Source: Brevinema_A sp051649605 (lineage in GTDB: Bacteria > Spirochaetota > Brevinematia > Brevinematales > Brevinemataceae). Taken from it: a stretch of 32,562 bases of DNA. Made by a program: the position numbers and the translations under genes. Of this stretch, positions 16,842 through 24,863 are shown one piece after another. The stretch covers positions 1 through 32,562 of the forward strand of contig JBOFHK010000009.1 in NCBI GenBank assembly GCA_051649605.1. Reading direction: 5' to 3'. The notes under the pieces were generated by a model. The model searched no databases and was not told the origin of the DNA. It worked only from the letters and a program-made list of their open reading frames with translations. The stretch's first letter is position 1. Each line of letters starts with the position of its first letter.

Positions 16842-16844
16842 TCT

Positions 16845-17459
16845 ATGAATATTGTTATTTTTGGGGGAAGTTTTGATCCTATTCATCAGGGGCATATTAC
16901 TCTTATCAAAACTATGCTTGAACAAGTACCACTTATTCATCGTTTTTATATTATCCCTACTGGGAATCATCCTGAATCGAAATCTCATCTCTTTTCTAAT
17001 CAAGAACGTTTATTGATGCTTAAAGCTTGTTTTGGATTACTTGATAAAGAAGAACAAGATCCGCTTTTAAAACCAGAATTTACTCACCCAAGTCTTATTG
17101 TTTCCGATATAGAATTACTCAATAAAGAAAAATCTTATACGATTGATACGCTAAAAAAACTAAAAAAGATACATCCTAATGATGATTTTCATTTTTTACT
17201 GGGTGCAGATCAAGCAGAAAATTTTCCCCAATGGAAAGATTACGATCAAATTATGGATATGGTTCATCTGTGGGTTTTCTCAAGAGATAGTGCTATTCCA
17301 GATCCTAGGTATATTTGGAATTTTCTTAAATCCGAAGAGATATTCATTTCTTCTTCTATGATTAGAGAGTCTTTACTAAAAAAAGATTGGTCTCTATTAC
17401 AACAATATATACCTCAAGTGGTTCGATTATTTCTTGAAAATTATGTTAAGGTAAAATAA
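16845..17459 (+). CDS. nadD: Nicotinate-nucleotide adenylyltransferase NadD
   Basis: 204 residues, normal for NadD. GGSFDPIHQGH at the N-terminus contains the nucleotidyltransferase HxGH motif (H14, H17). The LLGADQAENFPQWKD region and the C-terminal SSSMIRESL (ISSTxIR-type) motif near 168-175 complete the family signature. It adenylates nicotinate mononucleotide to deamido-NAD in NAD synthesis. ATG start with GAGGA upstream. It lies divergent from the lipoprotein-mfd unit and 118 bp before asd. It is not next to rsfS, obg or the other common nadD neighbours. Confidence 0.94.
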   Translation: MNIVIFGGSFDPIHQGHITLIKTMLEQVPLIHRFYIIPTGNHPESKSHLFSNQERLLMLKACFGLLDKEEQDPLLKPEFTHPSLIVSDIELLNKEKSYTIDTLKKLKKIHPNDDFHFLLGADQAENFPQWKDYDQIMDMVHLWVFSRDSAIPDPRYIWNFLKSEEIFISSSMIRESLLKKDWSLLQQYIPQVVRLFLENYVKVK

Positions 17460-17522
17460 GACTTTATTTTGAGCTCTATAAGTAATTATTTATAGTATTT
17501 GTAATAAATAACATAAATACCC

Positions 17523-17550
17523 TTGTGTTTTATTGATAATCGTTTATAAT
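17523..17550 (+). promoter_or_regulatory. Candidate promoter for asd
   Basis: A perfect TATAAT (17545-17550) with a weak TTGTGT (17523-17528) at 16 bp, 27 bp before the asd start. Confidence 0.45.
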
Positions 17551-17564
17551 ATAACAATATTATT

Positions 17565-17572
17565 AAAGGAGG
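17565..17572 (+). promoter_or_regulatory. Ribosome binding site that fixes the asd start
   Basis: AAAGGAGG lies five bases before ATG 17578. A longer frame begins at ATG 17533, but that start overlaps the -35/-10 region and has no ribosome site, so 17578 is taken. Confidence 0.85.
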
Positions 17573-17577
17573 GAGCT

Positions 17578-18552
17578 ATGCCTTGTAAAGTAGCAATAGT
17601 TGGTGCCAGTAGTTTGACAGGACGAGAAATTTTAAAGACTTTATCAGATCGTTCTTTTCCTTTAAGCCAAATTCGGCTTTTTGAAACAGAATCTTCAGTT
17701 GGACACTATCTCAGTTATAACAACTCAGATATTCTGATTGAAGAGGTTTCTGAACATATTCTTCGGGAAGGACATTTTTTTGTGGTGTTTTTTGCGGGAG
17801 GATCAAATATTTCTAAGCAGTATATCCCAGCAGTACAAAATGCTTATGTTATTGATACTTCTTCTTATGCCTATACTCATTTGAATGCTCCTTTGAGTAT
17901 TCCGAGTTTGGGAGATTCATCTCTCTCATCAAAAATAGTTACCAATCCTAGTTGTCTTTCTGTATTGCTCTGTAATGTTTTATCTCCTTTACAGAAAAAT
18001 AATAATATCCTAAGGGTTGTTGCTTCAAGTTACCAATCTGTTTCTGGAGCAGGATTTTTCGGAGTTGAAGAATTAGAGCGTCAAGTCGTCGAAATAGAAG
18101 ATGGAAAAGAAGCAAGCTTACATTATTTTTCCAAACAGATTGCTTTTAATATTATTCCTCAAGTGAATGATTTTGTTGATACATGGACAAAGGAAGAAAT
18201 AACCGTTTCCAAAGAAATACAATATTTATTACAAAAAGAACATCTCCCTATTTCTCTTACTTGTGTTCGTGTACCTGTGATTCGAGGGCATAGTGCTTCG
18301 GTAATGGTAGAATTAGATCAAGAACTTTCTTTAGATGATATTCAGAATCTTTGGGAAGAATCTGGGCTATTAGTTTATAAAGAAGACTACCCAACACCTT
18401 GGGAGTTGGAAGGGACGGTTGATATAGGGGTTGCCCGCCTAAGAAAAGATAATTATCAAAAAGCATGTTATCATTTTTGGACGGTAGCCGATAATCTTTC
18501 GGTAGGAATGGCACTTAATAGTGTCCAAATAGCGGAAAAATTTCTTCCTTAA
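17578..18552 (+). CDS. asd: Aspartate-semialdehyde dehydrogenase
   Basis: 324 residues from the ATG chosen here. The NADP-binding GASSLTGRE (about 9-17) is followed by the nucleophile region TNPSCLS with Cys126, SYQSVSGAG (about 150), FNIIPQVNDF, and TCVRVPVIRGHSAS with the catalytic His. The end is DNLSVGMALNSVQIAE. The SYQSVSGAG and RVPV-R-H boxes identify Asd rather than ArgC, which has a similar fold. It reduces aspartyl phosphate to aspartate semialdehyde for diaminopimelate/lysine, threonine and methionine. The active-site box reads NPSCLS where NPNCST is usual, a mild divergence. Its stop overlaps the stop of the ankyrin gene by 4 bp tail to tail. Confidence 0.9.
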   Translation: MPCKVAIVGASSLTGREILKTLSDRSFPLSQIRLFETESSVGHYLSYNNSDILIEEVSEHILREGHFFVVFFAGGSNISKQYIPAVQNAYVIDTSSYAYTHLNAPLSIPSLGDSSLSSKIVTNPSCLSVLLCNVLSPLQKNNNILRVVASSYQSVSGAGFFGVEELERQVVEIEDGKEASLHYFSKQIAFNIIPQVNDFVDTWTKEEITVSKEIQYLLQKEHLPISLTCVRVPVIRGHSASVMVELDQELSLDDIQNLWEESGLLVYKEDYPTPWELEGTVDIGVARLRKDNYQKACYHFWTVADNLSVGMALNSVQIAEKFLP

Positions 18553-19352
18553 TTTTTTGACTTCAGTGGAAAAAATTGCTCAAGCTCTTGAGGGGTAAAT
18601 TCTGTAGTCACCCCTGTAGCAAGAAGTAGGTTGATTACAGAGATATTACCAGACATATAAGCGTAGACTAAGGCATTTCTATCTTTCGAATCAACACTTT
18701 GTGTGTCAATATTAGGAGTATTTAAAAGTTGTTTTACGATTTCGATATTCCCTGTTTGGGTAGCGATCATTAATGGGCTAATATTGGTAATTTCTCCTTG
18801 GGTAGTAGCAAGATTGACGTTTGCTTGTTGGTTCAATAAAAACTGAACAATATCGAGACGTTGATTTTTTATTGCACTCATTAAGGCTGTTACCCCTGTT
18901 GAGGTGGTAGCATTAATATCCGCACCGTAATTGATAAGATCTTGAACGATTTCTAAAGGTCCTTGTTGGGATGCAATCATTAAAGGTGTAATATTACTAA
19001 TACCCAAGCTTTGGGAAGATAAGTTTGGGTTTGCTCCTTTATCAAGAAGTAAACGAACAATTAATTCTCTCCGATAAGAAATTGCTGTAATTAAAGCACT
19101 AAGATCTAATTTTTTTATATCAGGATAAATCCCTTGCTTTAATAAATCACGGATTTGATAGGTATCGCCATTTTGAATAGCGGTAAAAAATAGATGAATA
19201 GTAAGATAGTTTGTTAATTGATACATATTTTTCGGAACTTCTACGCTTCTGGGAGACTTAATTATATTAAGATCATTTTGAGTTATATAATAGTTATTTG
19301 TTGTTCCTAATATGTTGACTGGAATAAATAATACATAAATTAAAAAAATCAT
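18549..19352 (-). CDS. Exported ankyrin-repeat protein
   Basis: 267 residues. A hydrophobic N-terminus (about 1-17) looks like a signal peptide or anchor with no lipobox. Ankyrin repeats fill about 55-255. Clear units carry ALITAISYRRELIVRLLLDKGANPN, ITPLMIASQQGPLEIVQDLI-x-YGADIN, VTALMSAIKNQRLDIVQFLL, SPLMIATQTGNIEIVKQLL and ALVYAYMSGNISVINLLL, with a less regular one before them. Ankyrin repeats bind other proteins; the partner is unknown. ATG start with GGAG upstream. It follows the 140-residue gene after 23 bp and overlaps the asd stop by 4 bp. Confidence 0.85.
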   Translation of the reverse strand: MIFLIYVLFIPVNILGTTNNYYITQNDLNIIKSPRSVEVPKNMYQLTNYLTIHLFFTAIQNGDTYQIRDLLKQGIYPDIKKLDLSALITAISYRRELIVRLLLDKGANPNLSSQSLGISNITPLMIASQQGPLEIVQDLINYGADINATTSTGVTALMSAIKNQRLDIVQFLLNQQANVNLATTQGEITNISPLMIATQTGNIEIVKQLLNTPNIDTQSVDSKDRNALVYAYMSGNISVINLLLATGVTTEFTPQELEQFFPLKSKN

Positions 19353-19375
19353 GTTACTCTCCTATTTATTAATAT

Positions 19376-19798
19376 CTATGGAGTCTCAAAAGAGATAAGT
19401 TTTATTTCTTTTGGAAAATCACCGATATAAGGTACGGCGATAGCGGATAAATAATATAGTTGTTGAGGCTTTAACCCACTAATTTTATTGGTATAGGTAT
19501 TGAGATTTCCTGTAGTGATATTTCCCCCATAGTGAGTAGGAAGATTAATAGTATTGGTATTAGTAAATTCATGAGGAGTATTCGGGATTTGTGATTCTTC
19601 TGTATACATTCTCCAATAAATTGTCGCTGGCTCAGTAACTGCAAAACAAAAATTTGCTGTATGAGAATTTAAAGCAATCAATTTTGGACTCTCTTTAATC
19701 CATTGAGTATCTTTATAGTTAATCGTATTATCAATAATAAATATATAAGCAATAATAACCCCAAATGCAAGGATAGAGAGAGTGATTTTTATTTTCAT
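19376..19798 (-). CDS. Membrane-anchored FN3-like protein
   Basis: 140 residues. A single N-terminal hydrophobic segment (about 5-23) is followed by a domain with the strand pattern of FN3, including an ISGLKPQQLYYLSAIAVPYI stretch that is the usual late FN3 strand after a conserved turn. It has no lipobox, so it is an anchored or secreted protein. ATG start with GAGG upstream and a good promoter (19814-19842). It is the first gene of a two-gene unit with the ankyrin protein. Function unknown. Confidence 0.7.
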   Translation of the reverse strand: MKIKITLSILAFGVIIAYIFIIDNTINYKDTQWIKESPKLIALNSHTANFCFAVTEPATIYWRMYTEESQIPNTPHEFTNTNTINLPTHYGGNITTGNLNTYTNKISGLKPQQLYYLSAIAVPYIGDFPKEIKLISFETP

Positions 19799-19813
19799 AT
19801 AAACCTCAAATTA

Positions 19814-19842
19814 ATTATATACGATAAGTTTTTTTTTATCAA
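19814..19842 (-). promoter_or_regulatory. Promoter for the FN3-like/ankyrin unit
   Basis: On the minus strand TTGATA (19842-19837) and TATAAT (19819-19814) with a 17-bp spacer that includes an A tract, 16 bp before the ATG. Confidence 0.65.
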
Positions 19843-19859
19843 ATCGTAGGGGGTGGTCG

Positions 19860-20711
19860 ATGCGACAATTTTTTTCTTCTAATCAAAAAAAACATGCCCA
19901 ATATCTTGTCTTATTTATTTGGCTTTCTCTAACGCTCCATCTTTATGTTTTTTGGGCTCTCAATCTTTTTACAAAACTATTTTTAGAAAAATCTTCTCAG
20001 ATTAATAATCCTCGCCAACAAATTCTCCAAAATATTATTTTAGAAACAAAAATAGAAACACTAGATAATTCTCCTGAGGCAGCCATCTCAGATAAAAACA
20101 ATCGTAACCAATCACCAATACAAGATTTATCTAAACCTGAAGATTATAATGTTGCTAATCCCAATATGGCTCAAGCCCAAGGACAGGGAGGAGAAATATC
20201 TTATATTTCCCAAGAAGAAGTCCAACGAGATAAAAAACAACACGAGCAAAACCAACAATCTGATGTTGCTATCCAAATACACAATACTTCCCAACAAAAA
20301 GCTTCTGAAGGGGGAGGGGAAACTGCTCCAACCTTAGTGGATATTAAAAAGAAACAAGTGATCAATCTTTATAATACAGGAACGGCAAGCTTAGCAACCA
20401 AATCCAAAGGTTATGCAGAATATTTCTTGAAGATGCAAAAAAAAATAGAAAAATACCATAAAGAGTTTTTTCCTATTTATCAATATTACCAAGGATTACT
20501 AAAAGATGGGGAAGTTGTTGTAGAATATATGCTCAATCAATACGGTGATATTATTAATGCTGATGTGATTGCTTCCTATGGCTCAGATACCGTTGATAAT
20601 GCCAGTTTGAATTCGATTGTATACGCTCGAAATTTTGGTGCTCTTCCAAAAGATTTTGAAGGAGAAGAAAGTATCACTATACGCTTTCATTTTATTTATT
20701 TATCTCGATAG
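19860..20711 (+). CDS. TonB-like energy transducer protein
   Basis: 283 residues. A short cytoplasmic N-terminus, one membrane span (about 16-38), a long hydrophilic periplasmic spacer (about 45-180) rich in Gln, Asn, Lys and Glu, then a TonB-type C-terminal domain (about 185-283). That domain includes GEVVVEYMLNQYGDIINADV, and an ALPKDFEG stretch precedes the last strand. TonB passes proton-motive energy from ExbB/ExbD to outer-membrane receptors. The spacer is not Pro-rich as in classical TonB, so TolA-like or another envelope role is possible. No exbB, exbD or receptor gene is seen nearby. ATG with GGGGGTGG upstream. The last codons lie inside a 23-bp hairpin stem. Confidence 0.72.
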   Translation: MRQFFSSNQKKHAQYLVLFIWLSLTLHLYVFWALNLFTKLFLEKSSQINNPRQQILQNIILETKIETLDNSPEAAISDKNNRNQSPIQDLSKPEDYNVANPNMAQAQGQGGEISYISQEEVQRDKKQHEQNQQSDVAIQIHNTSQQKASEGGGETAPTLVDIKKKQVINLYNTGTASLATKSKGYAEYFLKMQKKIEKYHKEFFPIYQYYQGLLKDGEVVVEYMLNQYGDIINADVIASYGSDTVDNASLNSIVYARNFGALPKDFEGEESITIRFHFIYLSR

Positions 20712-20741
20712 CTTATAAAAGCTATCGAGATAAATAAATAA
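20692..20741. terminator. 23-bp perfect stem-loop at the TonB-like / beta-barrel junction
   Basis: The left arm 20692-20714 pairs perfectly with 20719-20741 around a four-base loop. The left arm encodes the last residues of the TonB-like protein, and the right arm ends one base before the stop of the leftward beta-barrel gene (20742). The outer part is AT-only. No separate T tract follows, so it may act as a two-way terminator or an RNA 3'-end stabiliser. Confidence 0.7.
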
Positions 20742-21251
20742 TTATTTCAGTAAAAACCCAAAACCAACACGAGCTGTAATAATCATCGAAGTATCGACAT
20801 AGACACCAACTTTGAATAAAAACTGATCAATTTCTAAAATAAAATTTGGGGTAAAACTGATATAAAAACCAGGTAACCATGGAGCATTACTTGCATATCC
20901 TGCTCCAAACTCTATTAAATAACCGACATGAAGGTTGGAGTTGTAGGACGTTGCTTTCATTTTTCCGAATCCAAAAAAACCACCAAGCTGAAGATTGAGC
21001 TCAAGAGTATTGAGATGTCTTAAATAATTAAAACCTAGACCTACATTGAGACCGAAACTTAAAATTTGATTGAGATCATTGGCGACATAAAACGATAATG
21101 GAAAAATATCCAATGATGCCCCTAACCCATAACCTAGAGGTAATACATTCATTCCAAAACGAGTGTAGGATGTATCTATTTTTGCTTCTTTTTCTTGAGC
21201 AAAGATAGGGGCACTGCTCAAGAGCACCATTAATACTAGGATTTTTTTCAT
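20742..21251 (-). CDS. Small outer-membrane beta-barrel protein
   Basis: 169 residues with a type I signal peptide (MKKILVLMVLLSSAPIFAQ, cleavage predicted after FAQ or FA). The mature part has alternating hydrophobic strands with Gly and aromatic residues, as in LSFGLNVGLGFNYL, LNLQLGGFFGFG and FKVGVYVDTSMIITARVGFG, typical of an 8-strand barrel. It ends in FGFLLK, a variant of the usual C-terminal aromatic signal. It lies 11 bp after rpoD on the same strand and so may share its transcript, an unusual partner. ATG with AAGGGGAAAT upstream. Function unknown. Confidence 0.72.
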   Translation of the reverse strand: MKKILVLMVLLSSAPIFAQEKEAKIDTSYTRFGMNVLPLGYGLGASLDIFPLSFYVANDLNQILSFGLNVGLGFNYLRHLNTLELNLQLGGFFGFGKMKATSYNSNLHVGYLIEFGAGYASNAPWLPGFYISFTPNFILEIDQFLFKVGVYVDTSMIITARVGFGFLLK

Positions 21252-21262
21252 AATTTCCCCTT

Positions 21263-22951
21263 CTAATCCATAAAATCTAAAAATTCTTTTATTCGATTAG
21301 GTTTTTTTAATTTTCTTAATGCTTTACTTTCGATTTGACGAATCCTTTCTCTAGTAACTTGAAAAAGATAGCCAACTTCTTCAAGGGTATGGATATAACC
21401 ATCCTCAAGCCCAAATCTCATTTTTAAAACTCGTTGCTCTCTTATAGGAAGGCAGTCAATAATTTCTTTTAATTTTTCTTTTAACAAATTAGACATGGTA
21501 GCATTGACGGGAGAAGCAATTTTAGTATCTTCGATAAAATCACCCAAAGAAGAATCTTCATCGCGTCCGACAGGAGTTTCTAAAGAGACGGGATCATTGG
21601 CAACACTTTTAATTTGACGGACACGGCTAATTGTCCAACCCAATTCGTCCCCAAGCTCTTCGGTAGACGGGCTACGACCTAATTCTTGCGTGATACTATT
21701 TTCTAATTTTTTAATTTTATTAATTTGTTCGATCATATGGATAGGGATACGGATCGTACGAGATTGTTCAGAAATTGCTCTAGTAATGGATTGGCGAATC
21801 CACCAAGTTGCGTAGGTAGAAAATTTGTATCCTTTTTTATATTCAAATTTGTCAACGGCACGAATCAATCCCATATTTCCTTCTTGGATAAGATCAAATA
21901 AATGAACTCCACGGCTCATATAGCGTTTACCAATACTCACAACAAGGCGAAGATTTGCTTGCACGAGGGCATTTTTTTGTATATCAACGACACTTCGTGT
22001 TGTTTTGATTTGATAGGACCATTCTAAAACTTCAGTAACACTAGCTTTGAAAATATTTTCAATTTGTTCGAGTCGGTATTGTTTTTTCTTAATAATATCA
22101 ACAATAGTTGCTAGTTGCTCGTTACCTGTATTTTTTATACCTGCTTCAAGAATTTCCTCAATAGAACAGGAGTTGACTTCTGCAGCTTTATGGAGATATT
22201 TTTGAATACCTTCGATCTCGGTAGCGAGGTATAATAAATTTTCCATAGCTGTATCTTTAAGCTTGCTGTTTAATTCAATACCGTCAATATGGGCAATAAA
22301 TTCGTGGCATTTTTTCCGAATATTTAGACGAAATTCTAATACTTGTTCTTGAGATGGAATATTACCTAAATCGTTTTCTAGCTCCTTAGAGGCGTCAAAA
22401 AAATCGTTAAGATGTTCACTAATTTTATAAAGAAGTTTCATTTTTTCTTTACGTTCTTTACTGTCTAAATTGTAGATTTTAGGAAGATTGAAAAAATGGT
22501 ATAATTTACCTTCTTCTCGAAGAATGCTTTGGATGGTGGTGTTTATTTCACTAATTAAAAAACCACTATCAGCAATAATTTGATCAATATAGGATTGCCC
22601 TTCTTCGATTTTTGTAGCAATCTCTATTTCTTCGGGGTAAGATAGTAGCTTAACCCGCCCAATTTTTTTTAAATAAATACGAAGAGGATTATCACTCTGT
22701 TCATCATCACTTTCGATAAGAGCGTTTTCGATGAAGGTGTCGTCAATTTCTTTATCAAGTAAATCAGGAGATTCTGTTATACTAATCTCACTTTCTTCTA
22801 ATATTTTAATAATATAATCAATCCGATCTGGATGGCTTATGATATCTTCTGGTACTTTTTCAAGGATTTCTTCATAAGAGATAAAGCCTTTTATTTTAGC
22901 CTGTTTAATCAAATTACTGACTTCAGGTAATTCTAAAATTTTTTCCAGCAT
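21263..22951 (-). CDS. rpoD: Primary sigma factor RpoD
   Basis: 562 residues from the start chosen here (ATG 22951). A degenerate region 1.1 is followed by region 1.2 (about 85-120, NPLRIYLKKIGRVKLLSYPE) and a long non-conserved insertion (about 125-320). Region 2 (about 333-395) carries LFDLIQEGNMGLIRAVDKF and FSTYATWWIRQSITRAI. Region 3 contains SLETPVGRDEDSSLGDFIED, and region 4 (about 500-550) holds the HTH VTRERIRQIESKALRKLKKP. This is the housekeeping sigma, recognising the TTGACA/TATAAT promoters seen across the window. The longer frame starting at 22993 is not used because AAGGAGGG sits six bases before 22951. It follows dnaG by 62 bp, the classic dnaG-rpoD order. Confidence 0.96.
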   Translation of the reverse strand: MLEKILELPEVSNLIKQAKIKGFISYEEILEKVPEDIISHPDRIDYIIKILEESEISITESPDLLDKEIDDTFIENALIESDDEQSDNPLRIYLKKIGRVKLLSYPEEIEIATKIEEGQSYIDQIIADSGFLISEINTTIQSILREEGKLYHFFNLPKIYNLDSKERKEKMKLLYKISEHLNDFFDASKELENDLGNIPSQEQVLEFRLNIRKKCHEFIAHIDGIELNSKLKDTAMENLLYLATEIEGIQKYLHKAAEVNSCSIEEILEAGIKNTGNEQLATIVDIIKKKQYRLEQIENIFKASVTEVLEWSYQIKTTRSVVDIQKNALVQANLRLVVSIGKRYMSRGVHLFDLIQEGNMGLIRAVDKFEYKKGYKFSTYATWWIRQSITRAISEQSRTIRIPIHMIEQINKIKKLENSITQELGRSPSTEELGDELGWTISRVRQIKSVANDPVSLETPVGRDEDSSLGDFIEDTKIASPVNATMSNLLKEKLKEIIDCLPIREQRVLKMRFGLEDGYIHTLEEVGYLFQVTRERIRQIESKALRKLKKPNRIKEFLDFMD

Positions 22952-22957
22952 ATAAAA

Positions 22958-22965
22958 CCCTCCTT
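22958..22965 (-). promoter_or_regulatory. Ribosome binding site fixing the rpoD start
   Basis: On the minus strand AAGGAGGG lies six bases before ATG 22951. The upstream in-frame ATG at 22993 has none. Confidence 0.85.
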
Positions 22966-23013
22966 TTCTCTTTTTTCGGTTACCGTTACTCAAATCTTAA
23001 GATATTTGATTTA

Positions 23014-24771
23014 TTATAGTAGGTAGAACATTTTTTTTAAGTGAATTAATTCCTGCTGTAGCTCCATTATTTGGGTGCTAAGTGCGTGATACTCTGTGGA
23101 ATTAGGATAATAATTAATTAATTCTTGATTAATTAGAGTTCTTTTTTTCTTTAAAGATTTAATTCTTAGGGAGACGGCATAGTTTTGAATAATTCTAATA
23201 TCGGGAAGGTTTAACCATTTACTTGTATAGGAAACAAAATCCGTATTGCCAATTGTAATAAGCCATTCTTGAGATGTTTTTTCAGGATGTAGTAGGAGTT
23301 GGGTAAAAATCTCCTTTGTTTCTTTGTGGAAAAAATCTTCAATACCTACAATAGAAGCTGCATGATCTGTAAATTCTGGAAACATAACAAGAATTGCCAT
23401 AAGCTCAAACTCTTCTTCAAATTCTTTATACTGTTTTTCGTCAACAGGAGGACGTTCTTTTAAATAGTGTTGTTTAGAACGAGAAAATTCTAATTCTATA
23501 GAACTATAGGAAACATTCAATTGTTCTGTGATTTTTTTCAAAAATTGTTCAGTTTTTATACTTAAAGAAGGAGCAGTGGTTTTTCCTTCTAAAAAAACTC
23601 CATATTCAAAGACATCTTGAAGGAATCTTTTGGAGTCAGGTAGGTGTTTATTAGCCGATTCAAGAATAAACTTTTCTGTGTCTTGACTATTTTGGAGAAG
23701 ATTAGCCATAGCGTTCGATCCTTGTTGTAATAAAAATGTGTCAGGATCATCATTCTCTGGTAATATAACTATTTTGGCTGGAACATCTAATTTGGCAGCA
23801 ATTCCTGCTGATCGATAGGAAGATTTTTGACCAGCACTATCTCCATCAAAACAAAAAATAAGATTATCAATTTTACTTTTTATATAATGAATCTGTTCCT
23901 CTGTTAATCCTGTACCCATAGGGGCAACAACATTGGAGAATCCTGCTTGGAACATACGAATAACATCCATATATCCTTCGACAAGGATTAGTTCTCCTGA
24001 TTCTAAGACAGATTCTTTTGCTAAATGCCAAGCATAAAGTAAAGCACCTTTTTTGAATAGGAGAGTTTCTGGACTATTAACATACTTTGCAGGAGAACTA
24101 TTATCAACAATTCTACCTCCAAAAGCAATAACGCTCCCTTCACTACTACAGATTGGGAAAGTGATTCGATTTTGGAAACGATCATAAATTTTCCCGTATT
24201 CACTTTTCCCACACAATCCTGAGGCAAAAATCTCCTCTGCTTTAAATCCGCTATTCTGTAGTTTTTGGAATAGTGGACTAAGCCCTACCCCTCCAAAACC
24301 TAATCCAAATAAAGCAATTGTTTTTTTATCTAGTTTTCTTTTTTTTATTGTTTTTACTGCCAGCTCTACTTGAGGATTATCAATTTTGTATAAATTTTCT
24401 TGAAAGAACTCTTGGGCTATTTGGTGCATTATTTTTAATTTATTTCTGAGTGGGAGGAGATCTTGTTGTTGATTCAGATAAGGTTCGATATCAATTCCTG
24501 AATATTGTTGAAGAAATTTCATAGAATCAATAAAATCTAATTTATTATATTCTTTCAAGAAGGTCAAAATATTTCCACCTGCCTTACAGGAAAAGCAATG
24601 ATATAATCCTTTTTGATTGTCAACATGGAGAGAGGGATTGTTACGATCATTATGAAAGGGGCATAGACCTTTGTAAGCATGACCAACTTTTTTTAAGGTA
24701 ACATATTGGCTCATTACCTCTACCAAAGAAACTCTGCGGAGTATATCGTCGATCACATCTGGAGGGATCAT
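23014..24771 (-). CDS. dnaG: DNA primase DnaG
   Basis: 585 residues, normal length. CHC2 zinc-finger ligands C37, H40, C59 and C62 are followed by the RNA polymerase domain. In the TOPRIM region LILVEGYMDVIR carries the catalytic E265, and FDGDSAGQ carries D309 and D311. The C-terminal helicase-binding domain occupies about 430-585. It makes RNA primers at the replication fork with DnaB. ATG with GAGGAG upstream and a promoter at 24804-24832. It is the first gene of dnaG-rpoD-beta-barrel; rpsU, often upstream of dnaG, is not here. Confidence 0.96.
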   Translation of the reverse strand: MIPPDVIDDILRRVSLVEVMSQYVTLKKVGHAYKGLCPFHNDRNNPSLHVDNQKGLYHCFSCKAGGNILTFLKEYNKLDFIDSMKFLQQYSGIDIEPYLNQQQDLLPLRNKLKIMHQIAQEFFQENLYKIDNPQVELAVKTIKKRKLDKKTIALFGLGFGGVGLSPLFQKLQNSGFKAEEIFASGLCGKSEYGKIYDRFQNRITFPICSSEGSVIAFGGRIVDNSSPAKYVNSPETLLFKKGALLYAWHLAKESVLESGELILVEGYMDVIRMFQAGFSNVVAPMGTGLTEEQIHYIKSKIDNLIFCFDGDSAGQKSSYRSAGIAAKLDVPAKIVILPENDDPDTFLLQQGSNAMANLLQNSQDTEKFILESANKHLPDSKRFLQDVFEYGVFLEGKTTAPSLSIKTEQFLKKITEQLNVSYSSIELEFSRSKQHYLKERPPVDEKQYKEFEEEFELMAILVMFPEFTDHAASIVGIEDFFHKETKEIFTQLLLHPEKTSQEWLITIGNTDFVSYTSKWLNLPDIRIIQNYAVSLRIKSLKKKRTLINQELINYYPNSTEYHALSTQIMELQQELIHLKKMFYLL

Positions 24772-24803
24772 TAAAACTCCTCTTAGTAAATATAGAATAT
24801 ATT

Positions 24804-24832
24804 ATTTTACTATATATAAAAGAAAAAATCAA
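24804..24832 (-). promoter_or_regulatory. Promoter for dnaG-rpoD
   Basis: On the minus strand TTGATT (24832-24827) and TAAAAT (24809-24804) with a 17-bp spacer, about 33 bp before the dnaG ATG. It follows the stop of the 127-residue gene, so dnaG can be expressed independently. Confidence 0.6.
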
Positions 24833-24863
24833 TAGTAATGATAAATCATCCTAATATTGTAGG

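Noticed and set aside
16782..17003. 73-codon leftward frame opposite nadD
   Set aside because: It is a shadow of nadD with no family features, whereas nadD is clear on the other strand.
17533..17577. Longer asd start adding 15 residues
   Set aside because: The extension covers the promoter region and lacks a ribosome site, while 17578 has AAAGGAGG.
17578..18552. Identification as ArgC (N-acetyl-glutamyl-phosphate reductase)
   Set aside because: The SYQSVSGAG and RVPVIRGHSAS boxes are those of aspartate-semialdehyde dehydrogenase.
22952..22993. Longer rpoD start adding 14 residues
   Set aside because: The extension includes the ribosome binding site of the downstream ATG at 22951.
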